Shown here: positions 1-9,068 of the stretch, piece by piece | Layout of the letters: every line of letters starts with the position of its first letter | Numbering within the stretch: the stretch's first letter is position 1 | The notes under the pieces: generated by a model | Told to the model about the DNA's origin: nothing | The model's database searches: none | The model's input: only the letters and a program-made list of their open reading frames with translations | Assembly: GCA_049520395.1 (NCBI GenBank) | Contig: JBEKPV010000016.1 | Coordinates: forward strand, 1-59,556 | Direction of reading: 5' to 3' | DNA length: 59,556 nt | Origin: UBA1161 sp049520395 | GTDB lineage: Bacteria; Planctomycetota; Phycisphaerae; Tepidisphaerales; Tepidisphaeraceae | Position numbers and translations under genes: made by a program

Positions 1-1358
1 GGCACGAAAACCGCCGCCAGCGAAATCGTCATCGACAGAATCGTGAAACTGATCTGCCTGGCGCTATGGATCGATGCCTCCAGCGCCTTCTCCCCATGTT
101 CCATACGGCTGACGGTGTTCTCCAAAAAGACAATCGCGTCATCAACCAAAAACCCAATCGCAAGCGTGAGAGCCATCAGCGAAAGATTGTCCAGGCTGTA
201 TCCCAAAATCTGCATGACGATGAAGGTCAGCAGCAACGACAGAGGCAAGGCGACGACGGGAATCAGCGTATCGTTGGCGCGGCCCAGGAAGAGATAGATC
301 ACCATCACCACCAGCACGAAAGCAATCAGCAGCGTGGTCTGAACGTCCTGCGCGGAATGGACGATCGACAGAGAGCGATCGTAAACCGGATAAAGCTGGA
401 TCGAGGCGGGCAATTGGGCGCGGATGATGGGAGCCAAATCGCGCACGGATTGGGCGACGGTGACGGCGTTGGTCCCGGCTTGCCGGAAGACCCCCAGCAC
501 GACCACCGCGGAAGGAACGTGGAGATCGCGGTCCCAGAAGTGCATGCAGATGCGTTCGTCTTCGACCGTGTCGACGGCGGTGGCCACATCGCGGAGATAG
601 ACCGGGGCGTTATTACGAACGGCGACAACCAGGTTGTTGTACGCTTCGGCGGAAGCGAGCTGCCCCTGCGGCTGAAGCAAGAAGGTGCGGTTGGGACCGT
701 CCAATTGTCCTGCGCCCAGGTAATTGGTGCCGCCTTGAATTTCCGCCGCCAGATCATTGACCGTCATCCCGCGAATCGCCAGAGCGGAGGGGTTTACCTT
801 GATGCGGACGGCGGCTTTGGTGCCATAGGTATCGACGCGGGAAACGCCGGGGAGAATGTTGATGCGCTGGGCGACTTCCTGGCTGGCGTAGTTGTACAGG
901 TCGCCGCTGGTGTAGGTATCGCTGACCATGGCGATGTACATGATGGCCTGGTCATTGGGATTGGTTTTGGCAAAGGTGGGCGGCGAGGGCAAATCGGTCG
1001 GCAAGCTGCCGGTCGCTTGCGAAATGGCGGCCTGCACGTCGGTGGCGGCGGCGTCGACACTCTTGTTCAAATCGAATTGCAATATGAAACTGGTGTGCCC
1101 TTGTCCGCTGGAACTGGTCACGAGCTGCAATCCGGAAATCTGCAGGAATTGTTTTTCGAGCGGCGTGGCGATGTTGGCGGCCATGGTCTGGGGGCTGGCG
1201 CCGGGATAATTGACCTGAACCTGGATCACGGGGTAATCGACGGATGGGAGATCGTTGACCGGCAGCGCGCGGTAGGCCAGGACGCCGAAGAGGATGACCG
1301 TGACGGTGAGCAGCGTGGTCATCGCCGGTCGGCGGATGAAGGGTTCGGAAAGATTCAT
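1..1358 (-). CDS. RND (HAE1-type) efflux permease, 3' end outside the window
   Basis: Inner-membrane proton-driven exporter of the AcrB/MdtB/MdtC type. Only the first ~452 residues are inside the window. The N-terminus reads MNLSEPFIRRPAMTTLL, followed by a first membrane segment and a porter domain beginning VDYPVIQVQVNYPGA, which is characteristic of the family. A block of further membrane segments with the typical ALTLAIGFLVDDAIVFLEN stretch follows near the window edge. The start codon overlaps the stop of the upstream membrane-fusion gene by 4 bases (ATGA), so the two are translationally coupled. The exported substrate cannot be read from the sequence. The long plus-strand frames across this gene are antisense shadows. 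Confidence 0.93.
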   Translation of the reverse strand, partial: MNLSEPFIRRPAMTTLLTVTVILFGVLAYRALPVNDLPSVDYPVIQVQVNYPGASPQTMAANIATPLEKQFLQISGLQLVTSSSGQGHTSFILQFDLNKSVDAAATDVQAAISQATGSLPTDLPSPPTFAKTNPNDQAIMYIAMVSDTYTSGDLYNYASQEVAQRINILPGVSRVDTYGTKAAVRIKVNPSALAIRGMTVNDLAAEIQGGTNYLGAGQLDGPNRTFLLQPQGQLASAEAYNNLVVAVRNNAPVYLRDVATAVDTVEDERICMHFWDRDLHVPSAVVVLGVFRQAGTNAVTVAQSVRDLAPIIRAQLPASIQLYPVYDRSLSIVHSAQDVQTTLLIAFVLVVMVIYLFLGRANDTLIPVVALPLSLLLTFIVMQILGYSLDNLSLMALTLAIGFLVDDAIVFLENTVSRMEHGEKALEASIHSARQISFTILSMTISLAAVFV

Positions 1359-2521
1359 GGCTTGGCTCCGGCGCCGGCGGCCGCGTCAGCCGATGCCGGG
1401 GCGGGCTGAGTCGCGGCGGGATTGGTCACGATTACCGGGAAGCCTGGGATGACCATCATTTGGCCGGTGCGGATGACGGTTTCGCCGGAAGCAAGGCCAT
1501 TTTCGACGACCGTTTGATCCCCCTGGCGCTCGCCGGGGGTGATTGGGCGCTGCTCGGCGGTGCCGTCGGGCTTGAGGACGAAGACGTATGCTCCTTGCTG
1601 ACCGACCTGCACTGCTTCGTTGGGGACCAGGACTGCATTGTGCTCGGTGGCGAGAATCAGGCGGACCTGCACAAATTGGCCGGGCCAAAAGCGCCTGTCC
1701 TGATTGTCCAATTGGGCGCGAAGCTTGATGGTGCCGGTGCCATCCTGGATGGAATTGTCGAGGAATTCCAAGTTGCCCTGGGCGGGAGGGCGCGGATCGT
1801 CCTGGATGTGCACGAGAACCTGGAGAGTTCCCTTGGCCATATTGGCGCGAACGCGGTCGAGTTCGAGTTCGGGGACGGTGAAATCGGCGTAGATGGGGAC
1901 GAGTTTTTGGACGACGACGAGATTGCTGGAATTGGCGCTGACGACGTTGCCGGGATCGACCAGCAATAAACCGGCTCGGCCGTCGATGGGCGAAACGATC
2001 GTGCAATATTCGAGATTCAATCGGGCGGTTTCGACTTGAGCCTGCGCGCCTTTGACGTTGGCGTCGGCGACGTCGACGGCGTTTTTGTCGTTGTCGTAAT
2101 CCTGTTGGGCGACGGCTTTGCTGGCCAGCAGGCTGGAGACACGGACGAAATTGACCTTGGCGTTGGCGAGTTGGGCCTGGCTCTGCTCGAGAAGAGCCTG
2201 GGCGGAATCGAGCGCGGCCTGGAATGGACGGGGATCAATGGTCAGCTATTTCTGGCCGGCCGTGACTTCAGCGCCGTCGGCGAAAAATCGGGCCTGAAGT
2301 TTTCCGGAGACCTGCGGCTGGATGGTTACGACTTCCTTGGCGGAGGTTTTTCCGATTTCGTCGAGATAGACGGGGACGTCGGCGGTGGTGACGGGGGCGA
2401 TGACTACCGCTGCCGGGGGCATGGAGAAGCCGGCTTGCTGATTGGAGCGATTGCAGCCGGGCACGAATAAAAGGGACATGGCGGCGACGGCGATGAGTGG
2501 GACAAATGTTTTGGTCTGCAT
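1355..2521 (-). pseudogene. RND efflux membrane-fusion protein (AcrA/MdtA type) interrupted by an in-frame TAG
   Basis: Periplasmic adaptor for the RND permease that follows it with a 4-base overlap. The ATG at 2521 gives a lipoprotein-like N-terminus (MQTKTFVPLIAV...VPGC). The barrel/lipoyl half (PQVSGKLQARFFADGAEVTAGQK) and the helical hairpin plus C-terminal half (LTIDPRPFQAALDSAQ..., TIVSPIDGRAG) are both well conserved and lie in the same reading frame. They are separated only by a TAG codon at 2248-2246 (codon 92), in a position where this family usually has a hydrophobic residue before LTIDPRPF. Without it the protein would be about 388 residues, normal for the family. It is either a recent nonsense mutation, a base-call error, or a read-through codon; the first two are more likely. 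Confidence 0.85.
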
Positions 2522-2641
2522 GAGTGAATTCCGAGAGTTCACGATCTTAAAGTACCTGGTTGTCGGATTTCCACCGGGAATCGGGAGACATTGATGACTT
2601 GCGCCGGTTATGGGCGGTTTGGCGCGGGTTTAATGAGGTGA

Positions 2642-4003
2642 TTATCGAATCCAGACGGTTTTGATGTTTACAAATTCGCGGATTCCGAATTCGGAGAGTT
2701 CACGGCCCCAGCCGCTGTTTTTGGTTCCGCCGAAGGGGAGCCTCGGGTCGGACTTGACGATTCCGTTGACGAAAACGCCGCCGGCCTCGATCCGGGCGGA
2801 TAATTTTCGCGCTCGATCCAAATCACTGGTCCATAAACTGGCGCCTAATCCGTATCGGGACTGATTGGCTAATTGAATCGCCTCATCGACATCCTTGGCG
2901 CGAATGATCGCGGCTACGGGACCGAACGTCTCCTCCTCGAAGGCGGTCATGCCGGGACGGACATCGGTAAGAACGGTTGGCTCGAAGAAGAATCCTTTGC
3001 CGGGGCGGCGATGGCCGCCGAGGAGCAGTCGCGCGCCCTGGGCGATCGTCGCGTCGACCTGGCGGCGAAGATTCTCGAGCAAATCCAGACGAGCCAATGG
3101 GCCTACTTTGGTGGTTCGATCCATGGGGTCGCCGATTTTCAGGGCGGACATCGCGGCTGTGAAGGCTTCCTCGAATTGGGATGCGATCGACTGATGAACG
3201 ATGAAGCGCTTGGCGGCGATGCAGCTTTCGCCGTTGTTCTGGCAGCGCGCTTCGGCGGCGGAAGCGGCGATCGAGGGGATATCGACGTCGTCCAGGACGA
3301 TGAAGGGATCGGAGCCGCCGAGTTCCATGACGGTTTTTTTCAGCGACTTTGCGGCGATGGATGCGACGGTTGAGCCGGCGCGTTCGCTGCCGGTGAGGGT
3401 GATGGCGGCGAGGGCGGGATGGGCGACGATTCGTTCGGCGATCGCATTTTCAGCGACCAGGAGCGACGTGAAAACACTGGGGGGGAATCCGGCGTCGAGT
3501 AATAATTTTTCGACGGCCAGGGCGCAGCCGGGAACATTGGGGGCGTGTTTGAGGAGCACGACGTTGCCGGCGGCCAAGGCGGGGACGGCGAATCGCAGGG
3601 CCTGCCAGATCGGGAAATTCCAGGGCATGATCGCCAGCACGATTCCGAGGGGATCGAAACGCACATAGCTGCTTGACGCGTCGGAGGGCATGGGTTGATC
3701 GGCCAAGAATTTTGGGGCGTGCTCGGCGAAGTATTCGCAGCCGAAGATGACTTTATCGATCTCGCCTTCACTGGCGGTGAGGGTCTTGCCCATTTCGGCG
3801 GTCATCAGCGGGGCGAGAGTTGCGCGGCGCTGACGCAATAGGTCGGCGGTCTTGCGCAACAGGGCGCAGCGCTGGTCGATCGGCGTGAACCGCCAGGTTG
3901 AAAAGGCTTGCTTGGCGGATGCGATTGCCTTTTCGATTTGCTCCCAGGTGTGCTCGGGATAATCGCCGATGACTTCTTCGGTGGCGGGGTTGATGCTCTT
4001 CAT
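2642..4003 (-). CDS. NAD(P)-dependent aldehyde dehydrogenase, succinate-semialdehyde dehydrogenase-like
   Basis: Oxidises an aldehyde to the acid with NAD(P)+. The 453-residue length and the N-terminus MKSINPATEEVIGDYPEHT match the short GabD/Sad-type subgroup. The active-site signatures are intact: MELGGSDPFIV with the general base Glu near 227, and NNGESCIAAKR with the nucleophile Cys near 261. The C-terminal KSDPRLPFGGTKNSGWGREL is also family-typical. The gene is transcribed away from gcvT, and its ATG at 4003 lies 71 bases from the gcvT start, so the two share a short divergent control region. Succinate semialdehyde is the best guess for substrate from family resemblance only. Confidence 0.9.
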   Translation of the reverse strand: MKSINPATEEVIGDYPEHTWEQIEKAIASAKQAFSTWRFTPIDQRCALLRKTADLLRQRRATLAPLMTAEMGKTLTASEGEIDKVIFGCEYFAEHAPKFLADQPMPSDASSSYVRFDPLGIVLAIMPWNFPIWQALRFAVPALAAGNVVLLKHAPNVPGCALAVEKLLLDAGFPPSVFTSLLVAENAIAERIVAHPALAAITLTGSERAGSTVASIAAKSLKKTVMELGGSDPFIVLDDVDIPSIAASAAEARCQNNGESCIAAKRFIVHQSIASQFEEAFTAAMSALKIGDPMDRTTKVGPLARLDLLENLRRQVDATIAQGARLLLGGHRRPGKGFFFEPTVLTDVRPGMTAFEEETFGPVAAIIRAKDVDEAIQLANQSRYGLGASLWTSDLDRARKLSARIEAGGVFVNGIVKSDPRLPFGGTKNSGWGRELSEFGIREFVNIKTVWIR

Positions 4004-4073
4004 ACCTGAGCATTATACGCTGGAGGGGGATTCCTTGACGCGGTTTGGCTGGGGAACTACCTTTGCGCGATTC

Positions 4074-5168
4074 ATGTTGCGAACGCCGTTGTATGATTTT
4101 CACGTCTCCTGCGGGGCGAAAATGGTTGATTTCGCCGGGTGGGAAATGCCTCTGCTTTATCGGGGGATAACGGCGGAACATCAGCAGACGCGGAGCAGCG
4201 GCTCGCTGTTCGACGTGTCGCATATGGGGCGGCTCTATATCACCGGCGGCGATGCCGTCACGTTCCTGAATAAGGTGCTGACGCGAAACGTTTCGGCGCA
4301 GCGCGTCGGGCAAGTTCGGTACAGCCTGGTTTGCAACGAAGCGGGCGGGGCGCTGGACGATGTGGTCGTGGGAAAGGACGCCAAACATTGGCTGATTATT
4401 TGCAACGCGTCCAATCGGGAAAAGATCGTCGGGCATCTGTTGGCCGTCGCGGCGAGCGGGTTCGATGTGAAGATCGACGATCGCACGGAATCGACGGCGA
4501 TGGTGGCTTTGCAGGGCCCCAAGGTGATGGATGAATTGGGAAGTCTGCTCGATTTGGATTTGCGCGCGATGCCGCGATGGGGATTTGAACACGGCATACA
4601 TTTGGCGTCGACGTTTACCATTTTTCGAAGCGGGTATACGGGGGAGGACGGCGTGGAAATGATCGTTCCCGCCAAGGCGGCGGCGGAGGCGCTTAAATCC
4701 ATTTCGACGGGACTGTGCCAGCCCAATTCAATCATTCAGCCGGCGGGGCTCGGGGCGCGCGATACCCTGCGGCTGGAGGCGGCGATGCCGCTCTATGGAC
4801 ATGAATTGAATGAAGGGGTCGATCCGCTATCGGCGGGGTTGGAGTGGGCGGTGGATTTACAAAAGGATTTTATCGGCGCGGAGGCGATGCGGCGGATCGC
4901 CAAAAGCGGCCCGGCTCGGAAATTGGTGGGGTTGGAACTCTCCGGCCCGCGGATCGCGCGGCAGGGATTCGCGGTTCTGAGCGAAGCGACCCGTGTCGGC
5001 GAAGTCAGCAGCGGAACGTTTGGCCCGACGGTGCAAAAGAGCATCGCCATGGCTTATGTTGACGCGGGATATGCCGGGAGCGGAACCGAATTGCAGGTTG
5101 ATTTGCGCGGGACGATTCAGCCGGCCCGGATCGTGCCGTTGCCGTTTTACAAAAGAAACTCAAAATAG
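4074..5168 (+). CDS. gcvT: Glycine cleavage system T protein (aminomethyltransferase)
   Basis: Transfers the methylene carbon of the aminomethyl-lipoyl H protein to tetrahydrofolate, releasing ammonia. It acts in the cytoplasmic glycine cleavage complex. I chose the ATG at 4074 (MLRTPLYDFHVSCGAKMVDF) because the T-protein family begins with just this TPLYDxH...GAKMVDFAGW block. An upstream in-frame start at 3969 would add 35 residues with no family resemblance and would overlap the divergent dehydrogenase gene. The result is 364 residues, the usual length. Folate-domain motifs such as FDVSHMG and the C-terminal GPTVQKSIAMAYV are present. It is followed after 9 bases by gcvH, forming a T-H-P operon. 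Confidence 0.95.
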   Translation: MLRTPLYDFHVSCGAKMVDFAGWEMPLLYRGITAEHQQTRSSGSLFDVSHMGRLYITGGDAVTFLNKVLTRNVSAQRVGQVRYSLVCNEAGGALDDVVVGKDAKHWLIICNASNREKIVGHLLAVAASGFDVKIDDRTESTAMVALQGPKVMDELGSLLDLDLRAMPRWGFEHGIHLASTFTIFRSGYTGEDGVEMIVPAKAAAEALKSISTGLCQPNSIIQPAGLGARDTLRLEAAMPLYGHELNEGVDPLSAGLEWAVDLQKDFIGAEAMRRIAKSGPARKLVGLELSGPRIARQGFAVLSEATRVGEVSSGTFGPTVQKSIAMAYVDAGYAGSGTELQVDLRGTIQPARIVPLPFYKRNSK

Positions 5169-5177
5169 GATTCGCCT

Positions 5178-5558
5178 ATGCCCGTTCCACAAGACCGACG
5201 TTATTTGCAGACGCACGAGTGGCACAAGCTCGACGGACTGATCGTAACTATTGGGATTACGCAATTTGCGGCGGATGAACTGACGGATATTACGTACGTC
5301 AAACTTCCGTCCGTGGGGCAGACGGTGAAGGCGGATGCGCCGTTTGGGGAGATCGAATCGGTAAAGGCGACGGCTGATCTGGTGAGCGGAGTCAGCGGAA
5401 CGGTGACGGAAGTGAATACCGGGTTGAACACCAATCCGGCGGTGGTGAACGCCGATCCGTATGCTGGGGGGTGGTTGATTAAGGTGAAGGTGGCGAGCGC
5501 TGGGGAAACCGCTAAACTTCTTTCGGCCGACGATTATTTGAAAAAAATTGGACACTGA
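5178..5558 (+). CDS. gcvH: Glycine cleavage system H protein
   Basis: Lipoyl-carrying shuttle of the glycine cleavage complex. The 126-residue protein has the standard start (RRYLQTHEWHKL) and the conserved lipoylation site ESVKATADL, with the modified lysine at residue 63. The C-terminal PYAGGWLIKVK is also typical. It sits between gcvT and gcvP in the usual order, 9 bases after gcvT. Its 3' end overlaps a possible TTG start of gcvP. No lipoate ligase or lipoyl synthase gene is in the window, so lipoylation must come from elsewhere in the genome. Confidence 0.96.
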   Translation: MPVPQDRRYLQTHEWHKLDGLIVTIGITQFAADELTDITYVKLPSVGQTVKADAPFGEIESVKATADLVSGVSGTVTEVNTGLNTNPAVVNADPYAGGWLIKVKVASAGETAKLLSADDYLKKIGH

Positions 5559-5589
5559 ATTGCACCAAGCCGTACCTGCTCCCAAATCG

Positions 5590-8427
5590 ATGTTGGCTCC
5601 GTCCGACACGTTCGTGCACCGACATATCGGCCCGAGCGAGGGGGAGGTGCGCGAGATGCTGGCGGCGCTGGGCGCGGGGTCGGTGGCGGAATTGATCGAT
5701 CAAACGGTGCCGCGATCGATTCGTTTTGAGAAGCGACTGGGCATTGGGCCGGGGAGCGGGGAATTCGAATTGCTGCAGCAACTTCGCACGATGGCGGAAC
5801 GAAACGCCGTGCTGCGAAGCTGTATCGGGATGGGGTATTACGACACGATCACGCCGCCGGTGATTCAGCGGACGATTTTGGAAGACCCGGGGTGGTACAC
5901 ACAGTACACGCCTTATCAGGCGGAGATTTCGCAGGGGCGATTGGAAGCGTTGCTGAATTTTCAGACGATGGTGAGCGATTTGACGGCGCTGCCGCTAGCG
6001 AACGCTTCGCTTCTGGACGAAGCGACGGCGGCGGCGGAGGCGATGGTCATGTGCTGGCATATTGCCGAGCAGCAGAAGTCGGAATTTTTTATCGCCGAGG
6101 ATTGCCATCCGCAGACGATCGCCGTCGCGCGAGCGCGGGCGAAGGCGGTGGGGATTGAATGCATCGTGGGGCCGGCAGGGAAAATTGATTTTGCGGGGCG
6201 GAAATTCTGCGGGATTTTGCTGCAATACCCGGCGACGGATGGGGCCATTGCGGATTATTCGTCCGTCATTTCCGCGGCGCATGCGGCGGGAGCCATGGCG
6301 GTGGTCGCGGCGGATATTTTGGCGCTGACGCTGCTCAAGCCGCCGGGGGAATTTGGGGCGGACATCGCGGTGGGATCGACGCAGCGTTTTGGCGTGCCGA
6401 TGGGTTTCGGCGGGCCTCATGCGGCTTATCTGGCGACACGCAGCGAATTTGCGCGGAAGATGCCGGGGCGATTGGTCGGCGTTTCCAGGGATTCGGCGGG
6501 GAAACCGGCGTATCGACTGGCGATTCAGACGCGCGAGCAGCATATCCGGCGCGACAAGGCGACCAGCAATATCTGTACGGCACAGGTGCTACTGGCGGTG
6601 ATAGCTGGAATGTATGCGGTCTATCACGGGCCGGAAGGATTGAAACAAATCGCCCTGCGCGTGCGCGGTTTGACCCGGGCGCTGGCGGCGGGATTGCGCC
6701 GGCTTGGGCATCACGTCGGAGCGGGAGACGTCTTCGATACCATCCGCGTGCGCCCGCAGGGTTTGGAAACGTCCGCGATCCTTTCGACGGCGCGCGACCG
6801 CGGATTCAATCTCCGCGATTTTTCGGACGGGTCGCTGGGGATCAGCCTGGATGAAACCACCACGCGCGGGGATGTGCAGATTCTGATCGAATCGTTCGCG
6901 GGCGGGGCGACATTTCCCATCAACGTCGATCAACTGGCGGCGGGCGGGGAATATTCCACGGCGCTGGCGCGAACCAGTGCGTATCTTACGCATCCGGTTT
7001 TTCATCGGTATCGGAGCGAAACCGAAATGCTCCGCTATATCCGGCGATTGATGAACCGCGATCTTTCGCTGGCGCAGTCGATGATTCCGCTGGGCTCGTG
7101 CACGATGAAATTGAACGCGGCCAGCGAAATGCTGCCGATTACGTGGGCGGAGTTTTCGCGAATGCATCCGTTTGCGCCGGCGGAGCAGTGGCGCGGGTAT
7201 GCCGAGCTGTTTGCGCAACTGGAGGATTGGCTGGCGAAGATTACGGGATTCGCGGCCGTCTCGCTTCAGCCGAATGCGGGATCGCAGGGGGAATATGCGG
7301 GTCTACTGGCGATTCGCGCTTTCCACGAGCATCGCGGGCAGGGGCGGCGGAATATCTGCCTGATACCGGTTTCCGCGCACGGAACCAATCCGGCCAGCGC
7401 GGTGACGGCGGGATTCAAAGTGGTCCCCGTCGCCTGCAACGAGCGGGGGGACATCGATCTAAGCGATCTGAAAGCCAAGGCGGAGCAGCATCGCGAGCAA
7501 CTGGCGGCATTGATGCTGACGTATCCCTCCACACACGGCGTCTTCGAGGAAGCCGTCAAGGATATTTGCAAAATCATTCACGACCACGGAGGGCAGGTCT
7601 ATCTGGACGGGGCCAATATGAACGCGATGGTCGGGCTTTGCCGGCCGGGGGATATTGGCGCGGATGTTTGCCATCTTAATTTGCACAAGACTTTTTGTAT
7701 TCCGCACGGCGGCGGCGGGCCGGGCGTGGGGCCGATCGCGGTGGCTGGGCATTTGGCGGAATTTTTGCCCGGTCGCGGGCCGGAATCGATTGGGCCGATC
7801 TCGGCGGCGCCCTACGGCAGCGCGGGGATTTTGCCCATTTCCTGGGTCTATATCGCGCTGATGGGGGATGCGGGACTCAAGAGGGCGAGCGAAATCGCCA
7901 TCCTGAACGCCAATTACATGGCGGCAAGGTTGCAGCAGCATTATCCGATTGTGTTTCAAGGGAAAAATGGGCGATGCGCGCACGAATTTATTCTCGATTG
8001 CCGGGGGTTTGAAGCTTCCAGCGGAGTGAAGGTGGAGGATATCGCCAAGCGGCTGATGGATTATGGATTTCACGCTCCGACCATGTCGTGGCCGGAGGCG
8101 GGAACGCTGATGATTGAGCCGACGGAGAGCGAATCGAAGGCGGAATTGGATCGGCTGTGCGAGGCGCTGATTTCCATCCGCGGCGAAATCCGCGATATCG
8201 AGCAGGGCAAAGCGGATCGAGCGGACAATGTTTTGAAGAACGCCCCGCACACGGCGACGGCGATCGCTTCGGATGATTGGAAACATCCGTATTCGCGGCA
8301 GCAGGCCGCTTATCCCGCCCCCTGGACGCGGGAATATAAATTCTGGCCGGCGGTGGGAAGGATCGACAATCCGTTCGGGGACAGGAACCTGGTTTGTCTC
8401 TGCCCGCCGGTCGGCGATTACGATTGA
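5590..8427 (+). CDS. gcvP: Glycine dehydrogenase (decarboxylating), single-chain P protein
   Basis: PLP enzyme that decarboxylates glycine and loads the aminomethyl group onto GcvH. It is the undivided form (about 945 residues), not the split gcvPA/gcvPB form. The PLP-binding motif LNLHKTFCIPHGGGGPG is intact, with the Schiff-base lysine at about residue 700. Other family blocks are SQGRLEALLNFQTM, QTREQHIRRDKATSNICTAQ and MIPLGSCTMKLNA. The frame is open back to a TTG at 5548 that would overlap gcvH. I prefer the ATG at 5590 because MLAPSDTFVHRHIGPSE matches the normal start of the family, though neither start has a clear ribosome-binding site. Confidence 0.95.
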   Translation: MLAPSDTFVHRHIGPSEGEVREMLAALGAGSVAELIDQTVPRSIRFEKRLGIGPGSGEFELLQQLRTMAERNAVLRSCIGMGYYDTITPPVIQRTILEDPGWYTQYTPYQAEISQGRLEALLNFQTMVSDLTALPLANASLLDEATAAAEAMVMCWHIAEQQKSEFFIAEDCHPQTIAVARARAKAVGIECIVGPAGKIDFAGRKFCGILLQYPATDGAIADYSSVISAAHAAGAMAVVAADILALTLLKPPGEFGADIAVGSTQRFGVPMGFGGPHAAYLATRSEFARKMPGRLVGVSRDSAGKPAYRLAIQTREQHIRRDKATSNICTAQVLLAVIAGMYAVYHGPEGLKQIALRVRGLTRALAAGLRRLGHHVGAGDVFDTIRVRPQGLETSAILSTARDRGFNLRDFSDGSLGISLDETTTRGDVQILIESFAGGATFPINVDQLAAGGEYSTALARTSAYLTHPVFHRYRSETEMLRYIRRLMNRDLSLAQSMIPLGSCTMKLNAASEMLPITWAEFSRMHPFAPAEQWRGYAELFAQLEDWLAKITGFAAVSLQPNAGSQGEYAGLLAIRAFHEHRGQGRRNICLIPVSAHGTNPASAVTAGFKVVPVACNERGDIDLSDLKAKAEQHREQLAALMLTYPSTHGVFEEAVKDICKIIHDHGGQVYLDGANMNAMVGLCRPGDIGADVCHLNLHKTFCIPHGGGGPGVGPIAVAGHLAEFLPGRGPESIGPISAAPYGSAGILPISWVYIALMGDAGLKRASEIAILNANYMAARLQQHYPIVFQGKNGRCAHEFILDCRGFEASSGVKVEDIAKRLMDYGFHAPTMSWPEAGTLMIEPTESESKAELDRLCEALISIRGEIRDIEQGKADRADNVLKNAPHTATAIASDDWKHPYSRQQAAYPAPWTREYKFWPAVGRIDNPFGDRNLVCLCPPVGDYD

Positions 8428-8437
8428 TCGAATTTCC

Positions 8438-8475
8438 TTGACAAGTACACAATAATTGTCGATAAGTACACAATA
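8438..8475 (+). promoter_or_regulatory. Promoter with paired direct repeats, probably leaderless, for the MNT/HEPN operon
   Basis: A -35 box TTGACA (8438-8443) and a -10-like GATAAG (8461-8466) are separated by 17 bases. This places the transcription start about at the ATG (8475), so the message would be leaderless; no Shine-Dalgarno fits in between. A 12-base direct repeat AAGTACACAATA occurs at 8443-8454 and 8464-8475, exactly 21 bases (two helical turns) apart. It covers both promoter boxes and ends on the start codon. GACAA/TTGTC (8440-8444, 8456-8460) forms an inverted repeat over the spacer. These repeats look like operators for the winged-helix domain of the first gene product. Confidence 0.6.
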
Positions 8476-9068
8476 TGGGTACGCTATCGACCTTGGACGT
8501 TCTGATGCCGAAGACCCGCCAGCGGTTATTGGGGGCGCTCTTTGGCCAGCCCCGTCGCTCATGGTATGCCGCCGAACTGGCCAAGCATCTCGGCGTCCTT
8601 CGTTCGGGCGTGCAGCGCGATCTGCGGGCGCTAAGCGGCGCCGGACTGCTCAAAACCTATCGCAAGGGTCATATGGTCTTCTTTCAGGCTAATGAGGATG
8701 CGCCGGTTTTCCCTGAACTGCACGGGCTGATCCTCAAGACCGTTGGCCTGGTCGAAGCCCTACGGGACGTGCTGGCGCCAATGGGCCGCGAGATTTCCCT
8801 GGCCTTCATCTATGGCTCGATTGCCGCGTCGCGCGAACAACCCGATAGCGATATTGACCTGCTCATCGTAGGCACGATCCAGCGAATGCGTCTTTCCCGC
8901 CCTTTGCAGGATGCCGGCCTGCGACTCGGCCGGCAGATTAACTCGACCTTCTATAGTCCCGCCGAGTTTGCTAAAAAGCGAAAGCAGCACTTTTTGGCCG
9001 CCGTTTTGGACAAGCCCAAGCTCTTCGTGATAGGTACGGAGCGTGACTTGGACGGAATTACTGAATAG
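8475..9068 (+). CDS. Winged-helix/MNT nucleotidyltransferase protein, putative antitoxin and autoregulator
   Basis: A 197-residue protein with two parts. Residues ~10-70 look like a winged helix-turn-helix of ArsR type (SWYAAELAKHLGVLRSGVQRDLRALSGAGLL). Residues ~105-190 form a minimal nucleotidyltransferase domain with the hallmark GS-x10-DxD motif: G114 S115 and D126/D128 in YGSIAASREQPDSDIDLLI. In known MNT/HEPN modules the MNT protein counteracts the HEPN RNase, in some cases by adenylylating it. The wHTH fusion suggests it also represses its own promoter. The gene overlaps the HEPN gene by 26 bases. Codon choice is less rich in GGG/GCG than in the gcv genes, which hints at acquisition, though I did not measure it. 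Confidence 0.8.
   Translation: MGTLSTLDVLMPKTRQRLLGALFGQPRRSWYAAELAKHLGVLRSGVQRDLRALSGAGLLKTYRKGHMVFFQANEDAPVFPELHGLILKTVGLVEALRDVLAPMGREISLAFIYGSIAASREQPDSDIDLLIVGTIQRMRLSRPLQDAGLRLGRQINSTFYSPAEFAKKRKQHFLAAVLDKPKLFVIGTERDLDGITE

Noticed and set aside
66..1409. A 447-residue plus-strand frame
   Set aside because: It is fully antisense to the RND permease, whose protein is clearly conserved. High GC makes such long shadow frames common.
3969..4073. Longer gcvT start at 3969
   Set aside because: It would add residues with no family match and overlap the divergent dehydrogenase start.
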